From CAWBRT01 sp050015355 (GTDB taxonomy: Bacteria > Acidobacteriota > Terriglobia > Terriglobales > Acidobacteriaceae): DNA of 13,292 bases. The notes under the pieces are model-generated. The model did not search any database. It was given only the letters and a program-made list of their open reading frames with translations, and was not told where the DNA came from. The position numbers and the translations under genes were made by a program. How positions within the stretch are numbered: position 1 is the first letter of the stretch; each line of letters begins with the position of its first letter. Positions 1 through 7,191 of this stretch are shown here, piece after piece. The DNA is taken from contig JBEKBO010000126.1 of the NCBI GenBank assembly GCA_050015355.1, forward strand, positions 1-13,292, in the 5' to 3' direction.

Positions 1-2
1 GT

Positions 3-101
3 CTGCTGGAAGCCCTCGAACAGGCTGCTGCTCTGGCCCTCGCAGCTATCACCCCGGACAACGCCGCAGCTTGGTTCAAACACTGCGGATACGGTATATA
101 G
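3..101 (+). CDS. IS630-family transposase, C-terminal end only (partial)
   Basis: An open frame enters from the left edge and stops at TAG 99-101, giving 32 residues that end in ITPDNAAAWFKHCGYGI. The pattern I-T-P-x-x-A-x-x-W-F-x-H-C-G-Y is how many IS630-type (Tc1/mariner-like DDE) transposases end, so I read this as the last part of such a transposase. The catalytic DDE residues lie outside the window, so activity cannot be judged. IS630 elements insert at TA dinucleotides. The element's right end should lie within a few tens of bases after the stop, and the TA at 119-120 is one candidate boundary, which I cannot prove. The frame runs toward the methyltransferase gene, tail to tail. I am fairly sure of the family and unsure whether the element is intact. 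Confidence 0.72.
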   Translation: MLEALEQAAALALAAITPDNAAAWFKHCGYGI

Positions 102-390
102 CTTCATGGGAACCGCTCTAACCGACCGCCGCCGGTCGCGCCAGATGGGCGAAGGCCGACGTTCCCATTTGGTAACTTGCGGATACTAATGGGGTTAACC
201 GCGAGTGGACGGGTTCACGCCATGACTGCCCCCGTTGGCCGCCCTCTAACCAATTGCGTAATCAGTACTTTGCCTCCACCCGGCCATGCGGATACCGCCT
301 CCGCGTCTATTGCTTCCAGCGCGGCATCCTCGTGCGCCGTAGGGCGACTGCACACGGGCAATTGCAGGCGGGGCGGCAGCCGCTCGGCTT
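102..390. other. gene-free stretch between IS630 end and methyltransferase
   Basis: No convincing gene is present. Open frames on both strands here are short, rich in Arg, Pro and Ala, and match no family I know. The first few tens of bases should contain the right terminal repeat of the IS630 element. The rest would be the position of the next gene of a polyketide-type cluster on the minus strand, but I find no Rossmann GxGxxG start or ketosynthase motif in the minus-strand frames. Confidence 0.5.
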
Positions 391-1050
391 TCACTTCCAG
401 ACGATTACGCCGACCCGCTGCAGGTAATGCCGGCTGAACTCGACCCGGCGCCCTGCCTCCATCAGCAACACGCGCAGTTCCTGCTCGGTGTAGGCGCGGC
501 GGATGGACACTACCCCATCGCGCCATGCCATTCTGCTGCGGAATAGCGGGCGGGCGGCCATCACCAGCGCCAGGTGAAGCCGGGTGCGCACCAGATCGTT
601 GATGACCAGTGCGATGCGGGCCACTCGCAGCGCCTCCCGCACGAAACGCTTGAGCAGCGCCGGTTCAAGGTGATGGGCAAACAGCGAGCAAGTCACCAGG
701 TCGAACGACTCGGGCGGAAACGGGAGATTAAGGGCATCGCCGACGACCGCGGTCGGCACGCGCGGCAAATGAGTTGCGCACCGATCCAGCAGGGTAGGAT
801 ACAGGTGCACACCGCGCCGATCGAAGCGGCTTGCAACTGCTAGTGGCACGTCCCCGGAGCCGCTACCGACATCCAGTAACTCGAGCCGCAGCAGCGCAGA
901 TTCATCCACCACACGCTGCACCAGGCGCTCGCTGGTACTCACCCCTCCAAACCAGCGGTTTACGCGGCGGATATCGGCCAGCGCGGCGGCAATTTCCGCC
1001 GGGGTCCCGCAATCGCTGTCCAGCAGTTCGCTATCTACCTTGCGCTTCAT
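391..1050 (-). CDS. SAM-dependent methyltransferase, type III PKS cluster type
   Basis: A 219-aa class I methyltransferase, cytosolic, expected to transfer a methyl group from S-adenosylmethionine to a small, perhaps polyketide or phenolic, substrate. SAM motif I is LLDVGSGSGDVP (residues 58-69). The acidic loop VVGDALNLPFPPESFDLV (102-119) and the following HH (126-127) fit the Methyltransf_11/25 fold. The N-terminal block DIRRVNRWFGG (about 26-36) is typical of methyltransferases encoded beside type III polyketide synthases and FAD oxidoreductases in Acidobacteria and relatives; this is from memory of the family. The ATG at 1048-1050 lies two bases after the stop of the upstream TPR gene, so translational coupling is likely, and the longer upstream frame overlaps that gene and is not needed. 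No synthase or oxidoreductase partner follows. Substrate unknown. Confidence 0.8.
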   Translation of the reverse strand: MKRKVDSELLDSDCGTPAEIAAALADIRRVNRWFGGVSTSERLVQRVVDESALLRLELLDVGSGSGDVPLAVASRFDRRGVHLYPTLLDRCATHLPRVPTAVVGDALNLPFPPESFDLVTCSLFAHHLEPALLKRFVREALRVARIALVINDLVRTRLHLALVMAARPLFRSRMAWRDGVVSIRRAYTEQELRVLLMEAGRRVEFSRHYLQRVGVIVWK

Positions 1051-1052
1051 GT

Positions 1053-1880
1053 TTATGGCGAAATCTTTGCCAGTTCCTCGGAGTACAGATGGTTCTGTGG
1101 AAACTCCTGCGACAACCCAGCGAGCAGTGCGCGTGCGGTAGCGCGGTCTTTGTCCCGCAGCGCGGCGACGGCAAGTAATAACCTTGCAAACGGGCCGAGA
1201 TAGCGCCCCTTCTCGGCGGTCAAACGAAGGTGGTTGACGCCCTCCGTCTTGTCGGTCTGCGCGCCGCTCAGGCGCAGAATCCAACGGACCGGAGCCGAAC
1301 TCAGGCTAAGCAGGTAATTCTCCACCCCTACCGCAAGGTAGGCATCGTAGCAGGTCGGATCGAGGGCAACCAACCGTTCGGCGATCCGTCGTGAATTTTT
1401 CATGTAGCCGAGGCTGGCGAGATTTCTTTTTTCGATCATCGCGGCATAGTCTCCGCGCAGGCCGTTGGCGAGGATCTGCGAGAACAGCGCATTGCGATCT
1501 TGCGGTGAGTGCGCGAGGATCTGCCCGACCAGTTGGTCCGCCTTGGCTAGCCGTTCATTGAAAGCAGCTTTTGTCGCGGGATCGGGCGGCAGCTTGCTGC
1601 GTTCGTCGAACCTCTTGTCATTCGTGAACAACTCGCTCTGCAAGACGTGCAACCGGTCAAATTCGGAAAACAGATAGGAAGCCGCATCGGAAACAAAGCC
1701 CAGCGGATCTTCCGGATGAGAGGCCTGCCAGGCGCGGAAAACCTTGTGAGCGGCCCCAAAATCCAGGTTGTACATGTACCGGTAACCCTGTTCCAGGCCG
1801 GCGGAAGGAGCGGTGGCGGAAGCTGCCCTTCCGAGGAAAAGGAGCAACGCGACAAAGCATGGGCCGAAAAAACGCGACAT
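1053..1880 (-). CDS. exported tetratricopeptide-repeat protein
   Basis: A 275-aa protein. Residues 1-22 form a signal peptide: a short Arg-containing start, the hydrophobic run CFVALLLFLG, and an A-S-A cleavage-like site. The mature part begins with a helix pair (about 27-60, GLEQGYRYMYNLDFGAAHKVFRAW...HPEDPLGF) with classic TPR spacing. Further degenerate helical repeats extend to the C-terminus, where ATARALLAGLSQEFPQNHLYSEEL is again TPR-like. Such proteins usually act as periplasmic or envelope scaffolds for protein contacts, and no catalytic motif is visible. The ATG at 1878-1880 is chosen because it gives a complete signal peptide; the upstream in-frame extension overlaps the acyltransferase gene and lacks family-like sequence. 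There is no Shine-Dalgarno, but a perfect TATAAT lies 13 bases upstream. It forms a two-gene operon with the methyltransferase. Confidence 0.78.
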   Translation of the reverse strand: MSRFFGPCFVALLLFLGRAASATAPSAGLEQGYRYMYNLDFGAAHKVFRAWQASHPEDPLGFVSDAASYLFSEFDRLHVLQSELFTNDKRFDERSKLPPDPATKAAFNERLAKADQLVGQILAHSPQDRNALFSQILANGLRGDYAAMIEKRNLASLGYMKNSRRIAERLVALDPTCYDAYLAVGVENYLLSLSSAPVRWILRLSGAQTDKTEGVNHLRLTAEKGRYLGPFARLLLAVAALRDKDRATARALLAGLSQEFPQNHLYSEELAKISP

Positions 1881-1893
1881 CGAGTGTGGGCAA

Positions 1894-1899
1894 ATTATA
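1894..1899 (-). promoter_or_regulatory. candidate -10 box (TATAAT) for the TPR-methyltransferase operon
   Basis: On the minus strand a perfect TATAAT ends 13 bases before the TPR ATG. Transcription from it would leave only a few leader bases, which would agree with the missing ribosome binding site. The -35 region at 17-18 bases upstream (TGGATG) is weak, so this is suggestive only. Confidence 0.35.
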
Positions 1900-2040
1900 G
1901 ACCAAGGTGCTGTCGAGCATCCACCGATAACGCACCAGGGCTCCAGCCCCGGCCAATCGCCGCCAATCTTTCCGTCCGCACAGAGTTCCAGACGTGAGCG
2001 GAAAACACCTTCTCTGCCGCCTGCATCGGAATCAGAGTAC

Positions 2041-3255
2041 ATGACGAATACGCTGGCGGTCGCTGAACCCGGTCTAAACTGCAAACCAACGAGGGATTTC
2101 GGAAGTAGAGATACGTCTCGCATCGAGTTCCTAGACGGTTTGCGATGTGTCGCCATTCTGGCCGTGCTTCTTTTTCACTACTTCTCCCGCTGGACCCCGC
2201 CATGGCACAGCGAGAACTTATATCCTTACGGCAATGTTCTCTCCCCTTTATTTGGGCTCGGCGGCTACGGCGTCACTTTGTTTTTTGTTGTCTCTGGTTT
2301 TGTCATTACGCTGACTCTCTTCAAATGCGAAAGTTTCCTCGAGTTTTTTACCAGGCGGTTTTGTAGATTGCTGCCGGCAATGCTGGTTTGCAGCGTTGTG
2401 ACGTTTTTGATAACCACCTTCGTTCCGGGGAGTTTGTTCAAAATCCACCCTGCGGCGTTCTTGCCGTCCCTGACCTTTATAGAACCCAACATATTCAACA
2501 AGATATTCTCAACCACGGTTTTCGCTAGTATCGATGACGTCTATTGGTCTTTGTACGTTGAGGTAAGGTTTTACCTGTTGATCTCGGCCATATACTTTCT
2601 AAGTCCTAAACACTTCTTACGAAACACGCTCTCGTTTTCAGCGATAACTTTCCTGTGCACAATAGTGCTCGATATTCTTCACTTGGATACTCTCAGCAAA
2701 GTCCTGGGCTTTGTCGCGATTTCCGCAGCATTACCATGGTTCATCATCGGAATTGGTTGTTACCTGCGCTTCAGCGGAGAGTCGGCATCGCGCTGGTTAC
2801 CGGCCGTCATTCTTGGAACCATGCAGTTGCTGGCTTCTTCCAAAGGAAAGCCGGTGCCAATCATTATGGCCGTGATCATTCCGGCATTTTTCTTTCTCGC
2901 AATGACTAATAGGACGACCAGCAGAATTCTGTCATGTAGACCCCTGCCTGCGGTTGGTGTCTGCTCGTACAGCCTTTATTTGCTGCACCAAAATGCTGGA
3001 GTCACGTTGATCAGGTTTTTTTCAAGGGCATTCTCACTTGGAACAGTTCAGTCCATTGCACTCGCCTGCGTCGTGGCGATAGCTCTCATCGTATTCAGCT
3101 ATGGCTTATTCCAGTTGTATGAAAGACCGGTAAACAAATACTTGCTAGGTCTTCTGCTAAAGAAACAAGGGGCAACCGTGTGCCCCTCGTTACCCCTAAC
3201 TCTATCAGGCAATGTACAAGCCGGCGGTGAAGGTGCTGAAGTCTCCGCCACGTAA
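2041..3255 (+). CDS. membrane acyltransferase, acyltransferase-3 (OafA/YrhL) family
   Basis: A 404-aa polytopic membrane protein. This family moves acyl groups, often acetyl, onto sugars of O-antigen, exopolysaccharide, peptidoglycan or antibiotics at the cytoplasmic membrane. Family marks are R-I-E-F-L-D-G-L-R near residues 27-35, the conserved His46 in AVLLFHY, GGYGVTLFFVVSGFVIT (74-90), TRRFCRLLP (104-112), WSLYVEVRFYLL (169-180, matching the usual WSLxxExxFY), and SYSLYLLHQ near the end. About ten hydrophobic segments can be picked out. The ATG at 2041 is preceded by a weak GGA and leaves a roughly 26-residue hydrophilic N-tail. Upstream in-frame codons overlap the divergent TPR gene and are not membrane-like. 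The gene is visibly more AT-rich than the methyltransferase, AOR and TPP-enzyme genes, which hints at separate acquisition. Its stop lies two bases from the stop of the convergent AOR gene. Acceptor unknown. Confidence 0.88.
   Translation: MTNTLAVAEPGLNCKPTRDFGSRDTSRIEFLDGLRCVAILAVLLFHYFSRWTPPWHSENLYPYGNVLSPLFGLGGYGVTLFFVVSGFVITLTLFKCESFLEFFTRRFCRLLPAMLVCSVVTFLITTFVPGSLFKIHPAAFLPSLTFIEPNIFNKIFSTTVFASIDDVYWSLYVEVRFYLLISAIYFLSPKHFLRNTLSFSAITFLCTIVLDILHLDTLSKVLGFVAISAALPWFIIGIGCYLRFSGESASRWLPAVILGTMQLLASSKGKPVPIIMAVIIPAFFFLAMTNRTTSRILSCRPLPAVGVCSYSLYLLHQNAGVTLIRFFSRAFSLGTVQSIALACVVAIALIVFSYGLFQLYERPVNKYLLGLLLKKQGATVCPSLPLTLSGNVQAGGEGAEVSAT
3155..3187 (-). terminator. rho-independent terminator of the AOR gene, inside the acyltransferase 3' end
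   Basis: Read on the minus strand, AGGGGCA (3187-3181) pairs perfectly with TGCCCCT (3174-3168) over a 6-base loop, and the tail TTGTTTCTTT follows at once. It begins about 70 bases past the AOR stop. The same bases are codons of the convergent acyltransferase gene. On the plus strand no T-run follows, so it acts in one direction only. Confidence 0.72.
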
Positions 3256-3257
3256 CA

Positions 3258-5078
3258 TCAGATTGCGGCAATCTCCTTATCGAAAACGGCCCAAACTCGT
3301 TCGCTAAGAGCTGAGAAGAACTCGCGGGTAATAAACGGGCCAAGGCCCAACTGATCGTTGGGGCGATCAAAGACCTCAGACGGAAGAGTGTAATCCGAAC
3401 GCTCGAAGCCCTGTTTGCGCTCCAGCCACAGCCCGCGAATGTAAGCGCGACGAACAGTCGCCAGCAACTCCTCCGTTGTAATCTCCAGACCGATTTCATG
3501 CTTCATTGCTTGGGCGACGTTCGGGGGCGTCACGGTCGCAAACTTGCACAACCCTGTCATATCGCTTTGCACCTGATAGAGTCCACGCTCCGTGATTGCC
3601 TTGACCCAGTATTCGAAGTTAGTGTCGTTTTCCAGTGGAAGGAGCAGATGAGTCGCCATTGACATGTGACCGCCGGCAATTGCCCAGGGGTATCCAGGGT
3701 TCGAGTCTGGAAGGTAACCCGGCAGCTCAAGACCTTTGCACTGCATGGCGTATCCGGTTTCGGCGAGCTTTTCGGACAGCCGTTTGACGCCATGTCCGAT
3801 TTCCGGGTACCGGCCCCTTCCGGTTTCCTGAATCAATTCCTTTACCTTCTCGAAGTCGCCGAATGTCGCGCCGTTACAGATCCGCTTGTCGGGATGCCGT
3901 TCGTTGTAGTCGAGCGCATACGCAATCGTTGTCCCGAGCGAAATCTGATCCATGCCAAGATGGTCGACCAGGCTGATAAGCTCGGCGGCCAGGTGCGGAT
4001 TGTGGATTCCAATATTGGTCGAGAAAAGGTTCACCGGCTCGTAATCGAACTTTGCCAGAAACTTCCCGCGCGAGCCGTCCGATTTCTTTTCGTAAACGTT
4101 CTTGTGGCAATGAATGCCGCAGCGGAAGCACGATTCGGCCTTGATGACAAACTCCGGCTCGACGTTGTCCCGGAACATTCGCTCCACCTGGCCGTCGGCT
4201 TTGGGGCGGAAATTGTTCTGCGGCACGAGATGGTATTTCTCAAGCGGCACGTAGTTGGCCCAGGTGCCACCGAGGCCGCCACGGTCCTTCTCGCGGAATC
4301 TCCGAGAACCTGGACCGGTCCCGATCTCCTTATTAAGATCACGGATTTCCGGCTTGACTTTGCCTAGCTGATCCGGTGCTTGCGCGATAATCGCGATAAC
4401 ATTCTTGTAACCCAGGACGCTCCCCATGCCGCCCCGGCCCGCCCAACGGCACTTGTCGTCACCTGATTTCAGTTGGTTTTCCGTGCTCAGGCCCACGGCG
4501 CCGAAATAGCAATTCTCATAATTCTCTCCGGCCGGCCCGATCACCGCAAAATGAGCATCCGGGTACTCGCCTTTCAGAAGCGCGATTTTCGCGTAACACT
4601 CGAGCCCCAGGAGGTGTTTGGCAGACTTGAATTCCACCGTAGGTCCGCCGCTGCCGTGGCGAAGCACCACGACGATCGGCTCGCTCGACCGCCCCTCCAG
4701 GATCACCTCATCAAGTCCAGTCCATTTCAGCTTGGCTCCGAACTTGCAGCTTCCCGCCGACCACATGGCGCCGGGCAACCCCTTGTTGGATTGTTTAAGA
4801 GGACTATATGCGGAGAAGTAGGCCCGCAATCCCGTCATTACGTTCGAACCGGTAAGTATCCCCGTGTTTATGATCAGCGGATTTTCAGGCATGTACGCAT
4901 TGCTGATCGTACGCTCGCCGAGAATCTGAAACGAGCGGCCGAATCCACCAAAGACCTCTTCTAGATTTCGACAGGGAATATCCTTGATGAGAACGTCGCG
5001 GGATGACAGATTGATAGTACAGCGGGAGTACAGAACTGCCGTAGGATCGTTTAACGACTCACTGAGAGACAATCGCAT
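3258..5078 (-). CDS. aldehyde:ferredoxin oxidoreductase family enzyme (W/Mo-bis-pterin)
   Basis: A 606-aa member of the AOR family, full length for the group. These enzymes oxidise aldehydes to carboxylic acids (some members reduce acids or aryl-CoA) with a tungsten or molybdenum bis-pterin and one [4Fe-4S] cluster. The cluster ligands are C317-x2-C320-x3-C324 in ESCFRCGIHC, plus C511 in DMTGLCKF, the family's DxxGLC motif. DHLGMDQIS (372-380) is the second pterin-binding D-x-x-G-x-D motif. WAGRGGMGSVLGYKN (212-226) is the conserved end of the N-terminal domain. The ATG at 5076-5078 has GGAG seven bases upstream. I see no ferredoxin, partner subunit, tungstate transporter or pterin gene nearby, so its electron acceptor is open. 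It is divergent from the flavoenzyme operon. The aldehyde could come from the 2-oxo-acid chemistry of the neighbours (inference). Subfamily (AOR, WOR, GAPOR, BamB-like) not resolved. Confidence 0.9.
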   Translation of the reverse strand: MRLSLSESLNDPTAVLYSRCTINLSSRDVLIKDIPCRNLEEVFGGFGRSFQILGERTISNAYMPENPLIINTGILTGSNVMTGLRAYFSAYSPLKQSNKGLPGAMWSAGSCKFGAKLKWTGLDEVILEGRSSEPIVVVLRHGSGGPTVEFKSAKHLLGLECYAKIALLKGEYPDAHFAVIGPAGENYENCYFGAVGLSTENQLKSGDDKCRWAGRGGMGSVLGYKNVIAIIAQAPDQLGKVKPEIRDLNKEIGTGPGSRRFREKDRGGLGGTWANYVPLEKYHLVPQNNFRPKADGQVERMFRDNVEPEFVIKAESCFRCGIHCHKNVYEKKSDGSRGKFLAKFDYEPVNLFSTNIGIHNPHLAAELISLVDHLGMDQISLGTTIAYALDYNERHPDKRICNGATFGDFEKVKELIQETGRGRYPEIGHGVKRLSEKLAETGYAMQCKGLELPGYLPDSNPGYPWAIAGGHMSMATHLLLPLENDTNFEYWVKAITERGLYQVQSDMTGLCKFATVTPPNVAQAMKHEIGLEITTEELLATVRRAYIRGLWLERKQGFERSDYTLPSEVFDRPNDQLGLGPFITREFFSALSERVWAVFDKEIAAI

Positions 5079-5432
5079 TTACAGTCTCCAAAGGGATGCA
5101 CAGTATGCACAGCCCAATCCGGCTGCCGAAAAGCAATTTGACGGCAAGGAATTCGATCCATGAATGCTGAACGATTGATTAGAATGATAGCATCGCTCGC
5201 ATTCGGTCGCCAGATTCGCTTGCAGCGTTACGTCCGCCATATTCACGGGGCGAAATCTGCGTTGAAGGATTTTGGTCGAACTCTAATCGGGGGAAGCGGA
5301 CAAACAGCAGAATAGCCGCTGGCAGGCGGCCAGCCGGATAGATGCCAGGCTCGGCGCTCTCATTTCTGACGCTACGATATTCGAGCAGCGTAGCGCTTCA
5401 TCACGTCAATCGGGGATTTAGGGGGAATGTAC
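5079..5432. promoter_or_regulatory. 354-bp divergent control region between AOR and flavoenzyme operons
   Basis: No gene is seen here. The region must hold the promoters for AOR (minus) and the small-protein/flavoenzyme series (plus). It contains a tandem pair of ATGCACAG (5096-5103 and 5105-5112) just upstream of the AOR ribosome binding site, a hairpin GCTGGC/GCCAGC (5318-5334) and an inverted repeat CGCTACG/CGTAGCG (5370-5395). I could not pick convincing -35/-10 pairs. TTGACG at 5138 has only a poor -10 at the right distance. The palindrome found upstream of the IclR-type gene does not recur here. Confidence 0.5.
5370..5395. repeat. inverted repeat, possible operator of the flavoenzyme operon
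   Basis: CGCTACG (5370-5376) and its exact complement CGTAGCG (5389-5395) are separated by 12 bases, about 37 bases before the ATG of the 100-aa protein. The centre-to-centre distance of 19 bases is near two helical turns, so a dimeric repressor or activator could bind. It could also be chance or a leader hairpin. Confidence 0.35.
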
Positions 5433-5735
5433 ATGAGGTATCGAACCCTTGCAGTTTCCGATCCAGGCGAACCAGAGGCGATCGTGGCCGCGGATTCGGA
5501 TTACCAGCGCACGATTGCCGCAGGTAGTGCGGCCGTTTCCATATTGAAAGATGGTATTGCCTCTGGACAGTTGAATCTTTCGGGTAGGGAGCAGCAGTGG
5601 CTCGAACGGATTGAGAACGCGCTTGGCAGTCTGCCGGCTAAAGAAGATGACTTACGCAGCGAAATGCTCGAACAGCATGGCCAGGTTTTTGATCCGGCGA
5701 GCTACGGCCTACCTCAATGCAGTTCGCATAACTGA
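5433..5735 (+). CDS. hypothetical 100-aa protein preceding the flavoenzyme
   Basis: I do not recognise this protein. It is 100 residues long and soluble, with no signal peptide or membrane span. It is acidic, and residues about 20-75 look helical (EAIVAADSDYQRTIAAGSAAVSILKDGIASG...REQQWLERIENALG). There is one cysteine near the C-terminus, so it cannot be a ferredoxin or zinc-ribbon subunit. Two ATGs are in frame. I prefer 5433 because AGGGGG then stands seven bases upstream, whereas it nearly touches the ATG at 5427. It is followed 49 bases later by the FAD oxidoreductase, so the two are probably one transcript, and it may be a small partner of that enzyme. That role is only inferred from position. 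Confidence 0.65.
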   Translation: MRYRTLAVSDPGEPEAIVAADSDYQRTIAAGSAAVSILKDGIASGQLNLSGREQQWLERIENALGSLPAKEDDLRSEMLEQHGQVFDPASYGLPQCSSHN

Positions 5736-5784
5736 GGAGATCGATGCCGTAAGGCTGCAACTGTAGGACGGAGTGAAGTTCCCT

Positions 5785-6963
5785 ATGGAGACCACGGACA
5801 TCATTATCATTGGCGGGGGTGTTGTTGGAAGCTCCTGTGCCTACAACTTGGCCCGGTCCGGGTTGAGCGTAACGTTGCTGGAGAAAAACGAGATCGCCTC
5901 CGGGGCATCGGGCGGAAGCGCGGGTGGGGTTCGACAACAGAACCGCGCTGCTCCCGAACTACCTCTGGCCATGGCTGCCAATACGATGTGGAAGGCATTG
6001 GAGCAGGAGCTAGAGGCAGATTTGGAGTATCGCCGGGGTGGTCACATCAATCTGGCGGAGCACGAACAGCAACTCGCTTCCCTCGATGCCTCCGTGGAAC
6101 GCCAGAAGGCCGCCGGTCTCGATATCCGGATGATTTACGGAAGCGAACTACGCGACTTGGTGCCGGCTGCGGGTTCGCAAATGGTCGCGGGCAGCTACAC
6201 CCCGGGAGACGGCTTTGCCAATCCCATACTCGTGACTCGGGCATTCTCGGCGGCGGCGCGGCGGCATGGCGCAAGAATCTACACTCGGACAGAGGTCAAA
6301 GCGATCCGGCGGGAGGCGAACCGGGTTGTCGGGGTGGAATCCACACGAGGGCTCATTACCGGCCGCTGGGTCATCAATGCTGCGGGCGCGTGGTCGCGAG
6401 CCCTCTCCGCCGGACTCGGACCCGATCTCCCGCTTCGGGTGCAGGCAAAGCAAATGATGGTGACCGAAAGGGCGCCTGCCATGCTTACGCCCGTCGTGAC
6501 CTGCCTTGGCCGCGGGTTGAGCGTGAAACAGATGCCCCAGGGCCAATTTGTAATCGGGGGCGGCTGGCCGGGGATAGCCGACATGGCGGCGGATCGGGGT
6601 TGGCCAAAGATCGGCAGCCCAAACGGGAGTGCCCGTGAGCTTACAGCGGTTTTGCCTGCGACCGCTGCGCTACAAGTGATCAGGATATGGAATAGCCTGG
6701 AGGCTTGTACTCTCGATCTGCTGCCGATCATAGGGGAAGTCGGCGATGTCGAGGGTTATCTGCTGGCCACCGGCTTCTCGGGCCACGGCTTCGCGCTGGC
6801 GCCCTCGGTGGGTGCCTTACTGGCTGAGTTCATTTTGACCGGCAAGACCTCGATCCCTCTCCATCAACTCAGCCCGCAGCGGTTTGTTGGATACGATGCC
6901 CGCCAGATCAGCGAGTTTTTGGAGGGAGAGGCGAGTGGCGCAAGTATGGGACGATTGCAATAA
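5785..6963 (+). CDS. FAD-dependent oxidoreductase, DadA/glycine-sarcosine oxidase family
   Basis: A 392-aa flavoprotein of the DAO fold. Relatives oxidise amines or amino acids (D-amino acids, glycine, sarcosine, proline) to imines that hydrolyse to 2-oxo acids or aldehydes. The FAD site is clear: GGGVVG (10-15) after the first strand, E33 ending the second strand, and GASGGSAGGVRQ after it. NAAGAW (198-203) is the second dinucleotide-contact motif. LDLLPIIGEV and GFSGHGFALAP (330-340) are the C-terminal family signature. There is no signal peptide, so it is cytosolic. ATG 5785 (GGAG 11 bases upstream) is chosen. GTG 5773 in the same frame, with AGGA four bases upstream, would add four residues and cannot be excluded. 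No partner alpha, gamma or delta subunit of heteromeric sarcosine oxidase is present, only the 100-aa upstream protein. Substrate unknown. Confidence 0.87.
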   Translation: METTDIIIIGGGVVGSSCAYNLARSGLSVTLLEKNEIASGASGGSAGGVRQQNRAAPELPLAMAANTMWKALEQELEADLEYRRGGHINLAEHEQQLASLDASVERQKAAGLDIRMIYGSELRDLVPAAGSQMVAGSYTPGDGFANPILVTRAFSAAARRHGARIYTRTEVKAIRREANRVVGVESTRGLITGRWVINAAGAWSRALSAGLGPDLPLRVQAKQMMVTERAPAMLTPVVTCLGRGLSVKQMPQGQFVIGGGWPGIADMAADRGWPKIGSPNGSARELTAVLPATAALQVIRIWNSLEACTLDLLPIIGEVGDVEGYLLATGFSGHGFALAPSVGALLAEFILTGKTSIPLHQLSPQRFVGYDARQISEFLEGEASGASMGRLQ

Positions 6964-7191
6964 GCCGGCCTCGGAATTGCAGCTAATGGAAGACACCAAA
7001 CAGGTGTCATTGGGGCCGAGCGGCAATGTGGAACGCCGGTGGACGGCGCAACCATTCAGGCATACGAGAGCAAAAGCCCGGAGATAATGACGGTGCATGG
7101 CAGAGATTGAGAAGACGACCTGATGGAGGGAGCGGCGTAGGCGGCTAGCTTCGTCAAGACTGCAATTCCGATTTACAAGAAGGAGACGATT
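6964..7191 (+). promoter_or_regulatory. 228-bp spacer before the MFS gene, with a small hairpin
   Basis: No supportable gene. A perfect 6-bp stem GACACC/GGTGTC with loop AAACA lies at 6992-7008, and CTCGG about 20 bases before it can pair with CCGAG about 10 bases after it, making a longer imperfect structure. No T-run follows, so it is not a typical terminator. It may be an mRNA processing or leader structure. The strong AAGGAG at 7180-7185 belongs to the next gene. Confidence 0.35.

Noticed and set aside
215..526. Minus-strand 103-codon frame near the left edge, considered as remnant of a polyketide-cluster oxidoreductase
   Set aside because: No GxGxxG or other motif is present, and half of it overlaps the methyltransferase in another frame.
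3666..4367. 233-codon open frame on the plus strand within the AOR gene
   Set aside because: It is antisense to a complete AOR with all motifs, shows no family resemblance, and is the usual by-product of GC-rich codon use.
5138..5166. TTGACG as a -35 box for the flavoenzyme operon
   Set aside because: The hexamer at 17 bases spacing (TGAATG) is a poor -10, and the leader would be nearly 270 bases.
5988..6638. 216-codon plus-strand frame overlapping the FAD oxidoreductase
   Set aside because: Arg/Gly-rich shadow frame of the flavoenzyme without any domain.
6986..7087. Possible 33-aa ORF between the flavoenzyme and the MFS gene
   Set aside because: No ribosome binding site of note, starts inside the hairpin region and its composition is Arg-rich and random-looking.
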